DNA of 33,910 nucleotides from Acidobacteriota bacterium (GTDB lineage Bacteria; Acidobacteriota; Terriglobia; Acidiferrales; UBA7541), in contig QHYS01000101.1 in NCBI GenBank assembly GCA_003223325.1, positions 1 to 33,910 on the forward strand, written 5' to 3'. This document shows, in pieces, positions 18,151 through 27,222 of this stretch; position 1 is the first letter of the stretch; every line of letters starts with the position of its first letter. The translations under genes were made by a program, and so were the position numbers. A model generated the notes under the pieces. The model saw only the letters and a program-made list of their open reading frames with translations. It was not told the DNA's origin and ran no database searches.

Positions 18151-18446
18151 ACACACAAGACCCTTCGGTGGGAACCTATGTTTTCGTTTTCGCTGTCCTC
18201 CTTCTTCTGGCAGCGTTAACGACCGGAATTGCTTATATAAATCTCGGCCCGTTCAACACCGTCGTAGCGCTGGCGATTGCCGCCGTAAAAATGTGCCTGG
18301 TGGGACTCTTCTTTATGCATCTTTGGTACAGCCGAGGGCTCGCGCGGATTGTCGTTTTGGCCGGATTTTTCTGGCTCGCCCTGATGGTTTCGTTCACCCT
18401 GGCCGATGTCTTCAGCCGCTCCTGGATCAAACCACCCGGCCCCTGA
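18147..18446 (+). CDS. coxD: Cytochrome c oxidase subunit IV (small membrane subunit)
   Basis: 99 residues and three membrane helices, with the family pattern of AALTTGIAYINLGPFNT and VALAIAAVKMCLVGLFFMHLWYS. This matches the prokaryotic subunit IV found in caa3 oxidases. Start ATG 18147 overlaps the coxC stop (ATGA); a longer upstream reading frame in coxC is a shadow. It is the last gene of the respiratory operon. No hairpin plus T-tract is clear directly behind it. Confidence 0.93.
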   Translation: MNTQDPSVGTYVFVFAVLLLLAALTTGIAYINLGPFNTVVALAIAAVKMCLVGLFFMHLWYSRGLARIVVLAGFFWLALMVSFTLADVFSRSWIKPPGP

Positions 18447-18674
18447 GAGCGTTCGATTTTAGACAGCAATGAAGTTCATCTACTGGAACTCCGTGATAAG
18501 CAGGTTTTCGCGCCAGAGCACAACACAACGAACCAGCGTTCGCGATTCTCAACGTATAACCGCCACATCGTCGGTGACCAAGGGCTTGGAGGCTATCAGC
18601 TAGACCATTAACGGGCGCCGGGAACCTACTCCTCGCAGCTTCCGCGGTCCCCCGATTTCGGCAAATCTCAGCTC

Positions 18675-18917
18675 ATGCTGGCGCGGCAATATTTGAATGG
18701 CCATGTTCAGCCGCGCAATCCTACCGTGGCCTCGCAGTTGCTCTGGTCGGCGGTGGAAAAGGGAAGTTCCGCGGCAGAAATGGACCTCGCTGATTTGTAT
18801 CTGCACGGGGACGGCGTGGCCAGAAATTGCGATCAGGCGCGCGTGTTGCTGTCTGCGGCCTCCCGTAAGGGTAATGTGGAAGCGATGCACGACCTAAATC
18901 GGACCGGCTGTCGCTAA
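18675..18917 (+). CDS. Sel1-like repeat fragment, probably the end of a decayed gene
   Basis: 80 residues with one and a half Sel1/TPR-like units: MLARQYLNGHVQPRNPTVAS and AEMDLADLYLHGDGVARNCDQA. The same frame extends upstream of the ATG to 18612 with plausible sequence (GTYSSQLPRSPDFGKSQL), broken by TAA at 18609. Beyond that, the frame is open again up to the coxD stop, including GDQGLGGYQLDH just before the break. This looks like the C-terminal part of a longer secreted or scaffold protein with a stop codon and lost 5' end. Whether the short ORF is still translated is unknown; no good ribosome site precedes the ATG. Confidence 0.5.
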   Translation: MLARQYLNGHVQPRNPTVASQLLWSAVEKGSSAAEMDLADLYLHGDGVARNCDQARVLLSAASRKGNVEAMHDLNRTGCR

Positions 18918-19035
18918 GCGATTAAAGTCCACTGCCGCGCGCCCCCTCTCCAAATCCAGCCCTCTTTTCTGTTTGCCAATTGACATGTAGCCTGAGAGGA
19001 TCAACTTCCTAAACCCAATGGAAGGAACAGAGTAG

Positions 19036-20196
19036 ATGTCTCCATCGGCCGCGAAGGGACTTTTTGACGAACTCAAGATCCGCGATGTACGGTTGGTGAA
19101 CCGAATCGCCGTCTCACCGATGTGCCAATACTGCTGCGAGAACGGCCTGGCCACGGATTGGCATCTCGTGCACCTGGGAAGCCGCGCCGTCGGCGGAGCG
19201 GCCTTGGTTATGGTCGAAGCCACGGCTGTTCTGCCAGAGGCGCGCATCAGTCCTCAAGATTCCGGGATTTGGAGCGAAGCTCACATCGAACCGCTGGGGC
19301 GCATTACGAAATTCATACATTCCCAGGGCAGTGTGGCGGGTATCCAGATTGCCCATGCTGGGCGGAAAGCGAGCACAATACGCCCCTGGGACGGCACCGG
19401 CAAACTCGCCGAAAACGAAGGCGGCTGGAGCGACATTGTCGCGCCCAGCGCCGTTGCCTTTGCTCCCAACTACCCGATGCCGGCGGCTGCCACCTCCGAC
19501 CGTATCGCCGCGATTGTGGAGGCCTTCGGGAAAGCCGCACAACGCGCCCTCGACGCCGGTTTTCGTCTGCTCGAGATTCACTCCGCGCACGGATATTTCC
19601 TCCACGAGTTCCTTTCACCTCTTAGCAATCACCGCTCTGATCTCTATGGAGGTTCCTTCGAGAACCGCACGCGAATCGTTCGGGAGGTGGTTGGCAAGGT
19701 CCGCCGCTTTTGGCCAGAAAGACTGCCGCTGTTTATTCGCATCTCCTCGACAGACTGGGTGGAAGGCGGCTGGGATATCGAGCAGGCCGTGGAATTGGCT
19801 CGAAACCTGCGCACGCTGGGTGTGGACTTGGTGGACTGCTCTTCCGGAGGCAACGTCGCCGACGCAAAGATTCCGATGGGACCGGGCTATCAGGTGACGT
19901 TTGCGGAGCGGATTCGCCGCGATGCCCGAATCCTTACCGGCGCTGTGGGCCTAATCACCGAAGCGCATCAGGCAGACGAGATCATCCGCAGCGGACACGC
20001 GGATATCGTTCTGCTGGCTCGCGAGATGCTGCGCGATCCCTACTGGCCGCTTCGTGCCGCCGCTAAGCTTGGCAAGTCAATATCGTGGCCTGCGCAGTAT
20101 CTTCGCGCAGCGCCGCCCGGAACCCCGGCGCGCGGGCCGGCCGAAGGGATCGAGTCGGTTCCAACTGTTGCTGAGTCCTTGAGAATGAGAGACTGA
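19036..20196 (+). CDS. Old yellow enzyme family NADH:flavin oxidoreductase (YqjM-like)
   Basis: 386 residues, a single FMN-binding TIM barrel. The YqjM/thermophilic-like subclass is shown by the redox-tuning Cys in SPMCQY (C30), the substrate-binding His pair in EIHSAHGYFLHEFLSP, and the C-terminal phosphate-binding segment LAREMLRDPYW. Such enzymes reduce activated C=C bonds with NAD(P)H. ATG 19036 follows a GGAAGGAA ribosome site. It stands alone on the plus strand between the Sel1 fragment and an alpha/beta hydrolase. The physiological substrate cannot be read from sequence. Confidence 0.93.
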   Translation: MSPSAAKGLFDELKIRDVRLVNRIAVSPMCQYCCENGLATDWHLVHLGSRAVGGAALVMVEATAVLPEARISPQDSGIWSEAHIEPLGRITKFIHSQGSVAGIQIAHAGRKASTIRPWDGTGKLAENEGGWSDIVAPSAVAFAPNYPMPAAATSDRIAAIVEAFGKAAQRALDAGFRLLEIHSAHGYFLHEFLSPLSNHRSDLYGGSFENRTRIVREVVGKVRRFWPERLPLFIRISSTDWVEGGWDIEQAVELARNLRTLGVDLVDCSSGGNVADAKIPMGPGYQVTFAERIRRDARILTGAVGLITEAHQADEIIRSGHADIVLLAREMLRDPYWPLRAAAKLGKSISWPAQYLRAAPPGTPARGPAEGIESVPTVAESLRMRD

Positions 20197-20336
20197 GCCA
20201 GGCTCTCTACGGGACCCCTTTTGGCATACTTGCCGTATTGCGATCTATGAACCGATGAGAGTATCGTAAGTTCCAGCAAATCTGAACAACTTGCTCCGAA
20301 TTGAGCCGCCTGGGTTTCGGAGTTAGGAGAGAAGCT

Positions 20337-21413
20337 ATGACGCCCAGCATTTCCGAATCCTCTCGACGTTCCTTTCTCTACCGTTTAGGATTCGCAGGCG
20401 CGGGTCCGGCGATCCTGAGCCTTCTGGGCCGCAATTCGTTCGCCGCGCCCAAAGTGGCGGCTCAAAAGGACGATGAAGCGCCCTCCGCTGCCCCAGACAA
20501 GAAAATCTGGAGTAACGAATATTGGGCTCAACGAGGCAATCTCAAGCTCTACCTCTTCCGAAAACGTCTGAATCCTCCACATTCACGGCAAGGCGTGACG
20601 CCTGTGCTATTCCTTGTTCACGGCTCATCCATTTCCGCGCGGCCGACCTTCGATCTCAGTGTTCCAGGCCATGGCGAATACTCGCTGATGAATAAGTTCG
20701 CCGAGTATGGATTCGATGTGTGGACCATGGACTTTGCAGGATACGGCAGATCCTCGGCGGGTGACGGCAATTCCAACATCGCCGATGGCGTCGCGGACCT
20801 TAAAGCGGCAGTGGAAGTAGTGGCGCGCGAGACCGGCCAGCAGCGCTATCACTTTTTTGGTGAATCATCGGGCGCGCTTCGCGCCGGCGCTTACGCCATG
20901 GAGCAGCCCCAACGCGTGAACCGCCTCGTCCTTACGGCTCTTACTTATACGGGTGAAGGTTCGCCCACACTCGCAGATCGCGCCAAGCAACTTGAGTTCT
21001 ATCGCACGCATAACCGGCGCCCGCGCGACAGCGCCATGATCCACAGCATTTTTACCCGTGATAAGAGCGGAACTTCCGAACCCGCCGTGGGAGATGCGCT
21101 GGCGGATGCGGAGCTGCGCTTCGGCGACAGCGTTCCCACCGGCACCTACCTCGATATGACTGCTAACTTGCCGGTTATCGATCCGCAAAAGATTCATGCG
21201 CCGGTTCTCGTTGCGCGCGGCGAATATGACGGCATCGCCACCGACGAGGATTGCCTCAATTTTTATCGCAAGCTGCAGAATTCCGACCGGCACTTTGCCA
21301 TTTTACCGGGCATGGCACATTCCCTCGTCCTCGGATTAAATCGTCACCAGTTATGGCACGTTACGCGCGCTTTTCTGGAAATGCCGCCCAGGCTGGATTC
21401 GTTGAAAGCCTGA
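20337..21413 (+). CDS. Tat-exported alpha/beta hydrolase
   Basis: 358 residues from ATG 20337, which has AGGAGAG just upstream; a TTG at 20301 would add 12 residues and push the signal inward. The N-terminus has a twin-arginine motif (SSRRSFLYRLGF) and a hydrophobic segment ending near FAAP. The hydrolase fold shows an oxyanion-type HGSS, nucleophile motif GESSG (S177), an acidic residue in ARGEYDG and the catalytic His in GMAHS. It is probably a periplasmic esterase or related hydrolase; substrate unknown. It converges on the dienelactone hydrolase gene. Confidence 0.88.
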   Translation: MTPSISESSRRSFLYRLGFAGAGPAILSLLGRNSFAAPKVAAQKDDEAPSAAPDKKIWSNEYWAQRGNLKLYLFRKRLNPPHSRQGVTPVLFLVHGSSISARPTFDLSVPGHGEYSLMNKFAEYGFDVWTMDFAGYGRSSAGDGNSNIADGVADLKAAVEVVARETGQQRYHFFGESSGALRAGAYAMEQPQRVNRLVLTALTYTGEGSPTLADRAKQLEFYRTHNRRPRDSAMIHSIFTRDKSGTSEPAVGDALADAELRFGDSVPTGTYLDMTANLPVIDPQKIHAPVLVARGEYDGIATDEDCLNFYRKLQNSDRHFAILPGMAHSLVLGLNRHQLWHVTRAFLEMPPRLDSLKA

Positions 21414-21464
21414 TGGCGCCGCTTAGCAGTCCAAAGCCTCCGCAGCAGTCTATTTGCAAGAAAA

Positions 21465-22220
21465 TTACGACCGCGCCGAAGCGCGCTGTTCCTGTGCCGC
21501 CGTGTAGGTGTTGAGGAACGCCAGTGTGAGCGGCCATGCTTGCGCCGCAGCGACCGGGTTGTAACTTGGGCGCGCGTCACAGAAGAAGCCGTGGTCGCCT
21601 TCAGAGAATTCCACGATTACATAACTCTTTCCAGCGGCCTTCAAGCCATCCGCCACGGCGGCCCTTTGATCCGGAGTAATGTGCTGGTCCCGAGCACCCC
21701 AGAAAAGCAGCACCGGCGCCTTCAAATCCTTGATGCGATTCAGAAAGCCCGGATTCATTGGATTTGGCGCGATGCCACCGCCATAGAACGAAACCGCGCA
21801 TTCCAGCGGCAGCGTGATTGCCGCCAAAACAGCGGCCCGGCCTCCCATGCAGAAGCCGACCGCTGCGATGGGAGAGCCGGCGGCGAGGCCATTGGCTCGT
21901 AGCCAATCGTAAGCGGCTCGAAAATCAGCCTCCAAGGATGGATCGCTAAGTGCCCTCAAATGAGGCATGGCTGAGGGAAAATCCTCGTATCGCCCCTCGA
22001 ATCCGGCACCGGTGCGATGGTAGAGCTCGGGCGCCACGGCCAAAAATCCCTCCCGCGCGAAGCGCTCGGTAATATCGCGGATATGTGCGTTGACACCGAA
22101 AGCTTCCTGCATCACCAGCAGGCCGCGCGCGGCGACCGAACCCACTGGCCGCGCTGCGTACAGTCGCATGGCCGTGCCGTCGCTTACTCTTGTCGTAACA
22201 AATTCGCGCTTAATTTCCAT
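21465..22220 (-). CDS. Dienelactone hydrolase family protein
   Basis: 251 residues from ATG 22220, preceded by a strong AGGAGGAG. A longer frame to 22334 exists but would place this ribosome site inside the gene. Cys nucleophile in GFCMGG (C124), E39 in VMQEAFG, Asp in WGARDQH and His in EGDHGFFCD are the expected dienelactone hydrolase catalytic set. The family hydrolyses dienelactones in aromatic breakdown, but many members act on other esters. It follows the protoglobin and cytochrome c genes on the same strand, 165 bases after the latter. Confidence 0.92.
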   Translation of the reverse strand: MEIKREFVTTRVSDGTAMRLYAARPVGSVAARGLLVMQEAFGVNAHIRDITERFAREGFLAVAPELYHRTGAGFEGRYEDFPSAMPHLRALSDPSLEADFRAAYDWLRANGLAAGSPIAAVGFCMGGRAAVLAAITLPLECAVSFYGGGIAPNPMNPGFLNRIKDLKAPVLLFWGARDQHITPDQRAAVADGLKAAGKSYVIVEFSEGDHGFFCDARPSYNPVAAAQAWPLTLAFLNTYTAAQEQRASARS

Positions 22221-22385
22221 TGCGCTCCTCCTAAAGGTTTTAACGAAGTCTGGCTGCTTCGTCAGTCTCGACTGAACTACCGAATATGGCTGGCCGGACG
22301 CCGCAGAATACACACCGCTGCGTTCCTTGTCCACCCAGGAAAGTTCGCAAAACGATTTATATCTCGACCAGGTAAACCGATGAGG

Positions 22386-22835
22386 TTAGTGGCTCTTGGG
22401 GCTCGGCACAGAACGCAAATAAGCGATAACCGCCTGCGCATCGCTGTGATTCAAGTGGTAAATATGCATCGGTGGTTGAATCTCGCGCCCGGTCGCCGAC
22501 TGGCCCTTTTCCAGCACCCGCTCCATCTGCTCGTCGCTAAGGCTCGGCAACCCAGCAAGCGGCGGCGCAAATTGAGCCCAATTGGAGACAGGACGGACCG
22601 GCTCGATCCAAATCGACGCCCCCTGAAGCCAGCGCGAACGATCAAGCTGATTCTCCTCGTCCCGAGGCGTGTGGCATTCCGTGCATTGCGCGACTTCTTC
22701 GACGAGATAGTGCCCTCGGCCAGCTTGAGTCTCCCCATTTCGGGGCTGGGCATTTTGCGCACCGCTTACGATGATTGAAGATCGCGCGCCGAGAAATAGC
22801 AGAACAGAAAAAGCCGTCAGGAGAGTCGCTCGCAT
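22386..22835 (-). CDS. Small periplasmic monohaem cytochrome c
   Basis: 149 residues from ATG 22835, with AAAGGAG 5 bases upstream. A signal peptide (about 1-27) is followed by one haem c site CTECH in VEEVAQCTECHTPRD and a likely axial Met in IQPPMHIYH, then the usual C-terminal helix DAQAVIAYLRSVP. The sequence resembles the c-type domains paired with periplasmic dehydrogenases, but no dehydrogenase is here. It follows the protoglobin gene by 65 bases on the same strand, suggesting a shared transcript. Confidence 0.9.
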   Translation of the reverse strand: MRATLLTAFSVLLFLGARSSIIVSGAQNAQPRNGETQAGRGHYLVEEVAQCTECHTPRDEENQLDRSRWLQGASIWIEPVRPVSNWAQFAPPLAGLPSLSDEQMERVLEKGQSATGREIQPPMHIYHLNHSDAQAVIAYLRSVPSPKSH

Positions 22836-22900
22836 AATCAGCTCCTTTCTGTGGAGTGTTCTAAAGCCGCACATCGGACTCGATTCTGACCCAGTGCGAA

Positions 22901-23545
22901 TTACCACTCGTTCGGAGCGAGGCTACTGTCTGCGTATGGCTCACTCCACAAGGCAATTTGCAACTGCACGGACTTGCACCACGCGCGGTGCATACTCTCA
23001 ACTTCCTCCGGCGAGTGACCCTTCGCGCCGAGAAATGGTTTGACCGCATCGTTGATTACTGCCGTAAAGGCAATCACATATCTCAACGGAATGTAAGTTG
23101 CCGATTCGACGTGGTCGGTCTGGTTCTTTTTGACACTGGTGTGACGCAGAGCGATCTCCTGCTGATAATTGAGCCAATCCTGATCGTACCGGCGGAAACA
23201 GGTATCGAGAATCCATTGCCGAAATCGCAGCCCGCTTTCCGCGGAATAGTGCGGCTCCGGTTTTCCTTCCGGGCCCAGCGAATATTGGGCCAAATGTGGA
23301 TTGGCGGCAATGACGGCGCGCCATTTCTTCACCACTTCCTCGGTTTGATCCGCGAGGACCTCGCCGGCCATGCGGAGATAGCTCTGGTCTTCGGCTGTGA
23401 AATTTACGGTCCTCTTCAAAAGTTCTAGATCGGCTAGCGAAACAGGCGACCTTGCTGCCTCTGAGGTCCCATAGGTGTATCCGGGAATCTCGCTCGCGAC
23501 CTTTCTAGTTGCTTCTGAGGCGGCTGCTTGTTTAGGGTTCATCAT
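22901..23545 (-). CDS. Protoglobin
   Basis: 214 residues, one globin domain with no signalling output domain. It has the protoglobin opening IPGYTYGTSEAARSPVSL, then LRMAGEVLADQ, the FRQWILDTC stretch, and the proximal His in QQEIALRHTSVKKNQTD (H135). Its C-terminal helix ends in LQIALWSEPYA. No signal peptide, so a cytoplasmic haem protein binding O2, NO or CO. ATG 23545 with a GGAGGA ribosome site; a second ATG follows at once. Protoglobins have been studied in Methanosarcina and as sensor domains; the stand-alone bacterial form has no clear role. Confidence 0.93.
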   Translation of the reverse strand: MMNPKQAAASEATRKVASEIPGYTYGTSEAARSPVSLADLELLKRTVNFTAEDQSYLRMAGEVLADQTEEVVKKWRAVIAANPHLAQYSLGPEGKPEPHYSAESGLRFRQWILDTCFRRYDQDWLNYQQEIALRHTSVKKNQTDHVESATYIPLRYVIAFTAVINDAVKPFLGAKGHSPEEVESMHRAWCKSVQLQIALWSEPYADSSLAPNEW

Positions 23546-23642
23546 CTTAGTTCCTCCGCATCTATTCGCAAAAACACCCCGAATCCAGACGCAATCGAGC
23601 GGAACGAGAGCCGGCTAGTTGTCTCTAGTGGTCCTGTTGCCC

Positions 23643-23672
23643 TTGACCTAGGTATGCCATGCAATGTACAAT
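23643..23672 (+). promoter_or_regulatory. Candidate sigma-70-type promoter
   Basis: TTGACC and TACAAT are 18 bases apart, close to the consensus -35 and -10. Transcription would begin near 23679, about 9 bases before the short ORF at 23688 and about 340 bases before the TonB receptor. Two near-consensus boxes in a GC-rich genome are notable, but activity is inferred. Confidence 0.45.
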
Positions 23673-23687
23673 CTCTTGGTCGCTTCT

Positions 23688-23762
23688 ATGATGCAGAACT
23701 CAGGAAAATCCGCTCTTTCTTTCGCCGTCATGGGCCTAAGCCGCTGTTGTTGTCGCCCCTAG
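23688..23762 (+). CDS. Putative Cys-run leader peptide ahead of the TonB receptor
   Basis: 24 codons: it starts MMQNSGKSALSF and ends GLSRCCCRP before TAG. There is no Shine-Dalgarno sequence, but the predicted transcription start is only about 9 bases upstream, as in short-leader mRNAs. Three Cys codons (TGT TGT TGT) just before the stop resemble poly-Cys leader ORFs, which in mycobacteria work as cysteine-responsive attenuators. The receptor gene starts 259 bases downstream. This may equally be a chance ORF; there is no homology evidence I can give. Confidence 0.3.
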   Translation: MMQNSGKSALSFAVMGLSRCCCRP

Positions 23763-23940
23763 CCGCTGTCCGTCCTTCGTCGGCACATCCGCGCCACCTA
23801 CATTAGAGCACACACCCGCAGTTGTTTTTGCGTCATCGAGGGATCTGATCGTGAAGCCGTACAACGAATCGAAGACAGGCCAAATCCAGGTTACCGCTTC
23901 ATTCCTCTCAAAGGACGCCCCGCGGCGCTGTTGTTGAACC

Positions 23941-23952
23941 CACTCTAGAGTG
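23941..23952. repeat. Perfect 12-bp palindrome upstream of the TonB receptor
   Basis: CACTCTAGAGTG reads the same on both strands and lies 69 bases before the receptor start codon. It could be an operator for a dimeric repressor. No other copy was noticed elsewhere in the window. Confidence 0.3.
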
Positions 23953-24021
23953 CCGATTCGATCGCGACATCGGCATCCCAGCAAACAGTACAAATTCAGC
24001 TGACTAAGAGAAAATTTGGAA

Positions 24022-27000
24022 ATGCCAAGCAGCAGAACAATTGCAGAACACCAATTGTGGTACCGTTCGCTGTTATCTTTATTCTTCATCTTGATTTTGT
24101 TTGCCTTTAGCACGAACCCGTCCCGGGCCCAGGATGGCGCATCGATTCGTGGCACGCTCAACGACGCAACAGGAAGCGCCATAGCCGGTGGCACGGTCAG
24201 AATCAAGAATGTCGAGACTGGCTTAGTTCGCACGTTGATCACCGATGATTCCGGCCGTTATGAGGCGCCCGCGCTTCCCGTGGGCGCCTATGAAATATCG
24301 GCTGAGAAGGCCGGATTTCGGCCTGCGCGAGCAAAGGTAAGCTTGGTGCTAGGACAACGAGCTACCGTCGATCTTGCACTAGCGGTCGCGGAATTGCAGC
24401 AGAGCGTTCAGGTGCAGGAGACCGCTATTTCCGCCGATGTAACCACCATAGAAACCTCCGGGCTGGTTGGCGATCGCCAGGTGAAGGATCTGCCTTTGAA
24501 CGGCCGCAGTTACGACCAGCTGGTCACGCTCAATCCCGGAGTCGTGAACTATACATCGCAGCGGGCGGGAGGCATCGGCACTTCGAACTCGGTCGTGGGC
24601 AACATGTTTTCGGCATCCGGACGCAGACCCCAGGAGAATCTTTATCTGCTCAACGGCGTGGAATATACGGGGGCTTCGGAGATTAACAACACTCCGGGAG
24701 GAGCCAGCGGCCAACTCCTGGGTGTGGATGCGGTCCGAGAATTTTCCGTTATAAAAGACGCGTATGGCGCCGAATACGGCAAGCGTCCCGGCGCGCAAAT
24801 CAATATCGTCACTGCTTCTGGCACAAATGGCGTTCATGGCAGCGCATACGAATTTCTGCGCAACAGTTCGCTGGACGCGCGCAACTTCTTCGATCACGGC
24901 GCAATCCCGCAATTTCAACGGAATGTATTCGGCGGATCCCTGGGAGGGCCACTCAAGAAGGACAAAGCTTTTCTCTTCGCAAATTACGAAGGCTTCCGCC
25001 AAAACCTAGGGCTGAGCTATGTCACGCTTGTGCCGGATGCCACGTCGCGCGCCAGTGCCGTTGCCGGTGTGCGGCCGCTGCTCGCGCTCTGGCCGGTGGC
25101 CAATGGCCGGGAGCTTCTTACCTCTACGGGAGCGCCAAGCGGGATTGCCGAAGCCTTCTGCAATCCATTACAGAGCGTCCGCGAAGACTTCGGAACGGCG
25201 CGGTTCGACCAAACTCTCTCGAGCAAAGATTCCTTCGCCGCCGTTTACACTACCGACGACAGCACCGCTCATTCACCCGGCAATAATCCGTTCACATTGG
25301 CCGATATTTTCTTGAGAGAGCAAGTGCTGTCCCTCAATGAGACTCACATCTTTTCTCCCCACATGCTGAACCGCGCTACGTTTGGCTTTTCGCGTGCACG
25401 ATTCTATTTCGATAGCGGAACCAGCGTGAATTTGCCCTCCTGGGTTAATCCCAGCCAGCCCGTCGGTGCTGTGGTTGTCGGCGGCGGTACCACGCTAAAC
25501 GGAGCATCGCAGATCACCAATGGCGGAACGAATGCCGGAAGCAACCTCCGCGCGGTGCGCAATCTGTTTACCGCAGAAGACCACCTCACACTCACCCGTG
25601 GCAATCACCTCTTCGATATCGGAGTGTGGTTCGAGCGGGTGCAGTCCAACGACAGCCTGGTGCAGGATCAGTACGGTCAGATATCCTTCGCCAGCTTGAA
25701 GACATTTATCGAACAAGGCATCGTAACCACGTACACCTACGCGCCGTCTTATACGCCATTAGGCTGGCGTTCGTCCGAAGGTGCGTTCTATGTGCAAGAT
25801 GCCGTTAGGCTGAAGCCCTCATTCGAGCTACGCATCGGCTTTCGAGGCGAATTCACCAATGGGTGGAACGAGGTCGACAGCCGCGCGTCCAACTACGGCT
25901 TCAACCCCGCCGGAGTGATGCTTACCGATCCCACTATCGGAAGCTCAGCGCTCGCGGTAAACAACGCCAAATTCTTGCCTGCTCCGCGCCTGAGCATTGC
26001 GTGGGCGCCCCTCGCCTCAAAAAGGACAGTGATCCGTGCGGGTGTTGGCCTTTACTACGCCCTGCTCGATAACCTGAGTTACCGCCTAGATCAGAATCCG
26101 CCTTACAACACGGTTTACGCAGTCAAGAACATTCCGTTTTCCGACATCGCTCCCAACACAACTTATGCCGGCGCGAAAATCATACCCAGCGGCGTGCAGC
26201 CGGATCTGCAAACGCCGGCGGTAGAGTCCTACACGCTGAAAATTGAGCAAGAAATCGCGCCGAGCACGGTTTTGAGCGCGGGCTATATAGGTTCGCATGG
26301 CTACCACGAATTGCTGTCCCTTGATACCAATCTCCCTGTTCGGACGATCTGCCCCGCTTCGCCCTGCCCCACCGGCTATGCCGCGGGCGCGTTCTACTTT
26401 CCTGCGAATGCGCCGTTGGCCAACAACGCCGTCTGGAACACGACGGACTGGTTCTCCCAAGGCGTCAGTTCTTATAACGGCCTCGAGGTGGATGTGAATC
26501 ACCGCATGGCTCACGGCTTGCAATTCCGCGGTGCCTACACGCTCTCGAAGGCGCTCGATGACGGCGATAACATGAACACGAGCGTGGCCACGAATTCGCC
26601 TGCATTCGTCGCCAATCCGCTGCAGCCGGAAGCCGACTATGGCCGCGCCTCGTTCGATATTCGCCACAGCGCTGTCGTCAACGCGACGTACGATCTTCCC
26701 TTTGGGCATGGCAATGCAATTCACGGCAGGCCGTGGGTCGATAGGCTGATCGAAGGATGGCAACTCAGTGGGATCGAGACCGTGCAATCGGGCCTGCCCT
26801 TTACCCCGCAGCTTTCGTACAACCCATCGAACGACGGCGACACCCGCAATCCCGTTCGCCCCTCCTGGAATCCGGCTTTCACAGGTCCGGTCGTGCTTGG
26901 TCTTCCCGGCGAATACTTCAATCCCAACGCTTTCATTCCGCCCTTGCCCGGTACCTACGGGAATGTCGGCCGCAATGTCTTGCAGGGTCCCGTATTGGCG

Positions 27001-27222
27001 GAGCTGGATCTGTCACTCGCGAAAAAATTCTTCCTCTCAGAGAGATTCAATTTGCAATTTCGGGCTGAATCTTTCAATTTGCTCAATCGTGCCAACCTCA
27101 ATGCCCCGAATCCGGTCGTCTTCACCTCAGCAAGGGGAGGCCCGTCGCCCACTGCCGGTGTCATCACCTACACGTCGACGAGTTCGCGTCAGCTCCAATT
27201 CGGGCTGAAGCTGCTTTGGTAA
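24022..27222 (+). CDS. TonB-dependent receptor with carboxypeptidase-regulatory domain (Oar-like)
   Basis: 1066 residues from ATG 24022 (a TTG two codons earlier is less likely). Signal peptide about 1-37, ending near SRAQ. A carboxypeptidase-regulatory-like beta-sandwich (about 40-120) contains IRGTLNDATGSAIAGGTVRI and SGRYEAPALPVGAYEI. The plug region (about 135-250) includes VKDLPLNGRSYDQLVTLNPG and REFSVIKDAYGAEYGKRPGAQ. The rest is a long outer-membrane barrel with DARNFFDH and GGSLGGPLKKDKAFLFANYEG blocks typical of Acidobacteria, ending in QFGLKLLW with the terminal aromatic residue. It probably imports or displays large ligands; substrate unknown. No SusD or peptidase partner is next to it. 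Confidence 0.94.
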   Translation: MPSSRTIAEHQLWYRSLLSLFFILILFAFSTNPSRAQDGASIRGTLNDATGSAIAGGTVRIKNVETGLVRTLITDDSGRYEAPALPVGAYEISAEKAGFRPARAKVSLVLGQRATVDLALAVAELQQSVQVQETAISADVTTIETSGLVGDRQVKDLPLNGRSYDQLVTLNPGVVNYTSQRAGGIGTSNSVVGNMFSASGRRPQENLYLLNGVEYTGASEINNTPGGASGQLLGVDAVREFSVIKDAYGAEYGKRPGAQINIVTASGTNGVHGSAYEFLRNSSLDARNFFDHGAIPQFQRNVFGGSLGGPLKKDKAFLFANYEGFRQNLGLSYVTLVPDATSRASAVAGVRPLLALWPVANGRELLTSTGAPSGIAEAFCNPLQSVREDFGTARFDQTLSSKDSFAAVYTTDDSTAHSPGNNPFTLADIFLREQVLSLNETHIFSPHMLNRATFGFSRARFYFDSGTSVNLPSWVNPSQPVGAVVVGGGTTLNGASQITNGGTNAGSNLRAVRNLFTAEDHLTLTRGNHLFDIGVWFERVQSNDSLVQDQYGQISFASLKTFIEQGIVTTYTYAPSYTPLGWRSSEGAFYVQDAVRLKPSFELRIGFRGEFTNGWNEVDSRASNYGFNPAGVMLTDPTIGSSALAVNNAKFLPAPRLSIAWAPLASKRTVIRAGVGLYYALLDNLSYRLDQNPPYNTVYAVKNIPFSDIAPNTTYAGAKIIPSGVQPDLQTPAVESYTLKIEQEIAPSTVLSAGYIGSHGYHELLSLDTNLPVRTICPASPCPTGYAAGAFYFPANAPLANNAVWNTTDWFSQGVSSYNGLEVDVNHRMAHGLQFRGAYTLSKALDDGDNMNTSVATNSPAFVANPLQPEADYGRASFDIRHSAVVNATYDLPFGHGNAIHGRPWVDRLIEGWQLSGIETVQSGLPFTPQLSYNPSNDGDTRNPVRPSWNPAFTGPVVLGLPGEYFNPNAFIPPLPGTYGNVGRNVLQGPVLAELDLSLAKKFFLSERFNLQFRAESFNLLNRANLNAPNPVVFTSARGGPSPTAGVITYTSTSSRQLQFGLKLLW

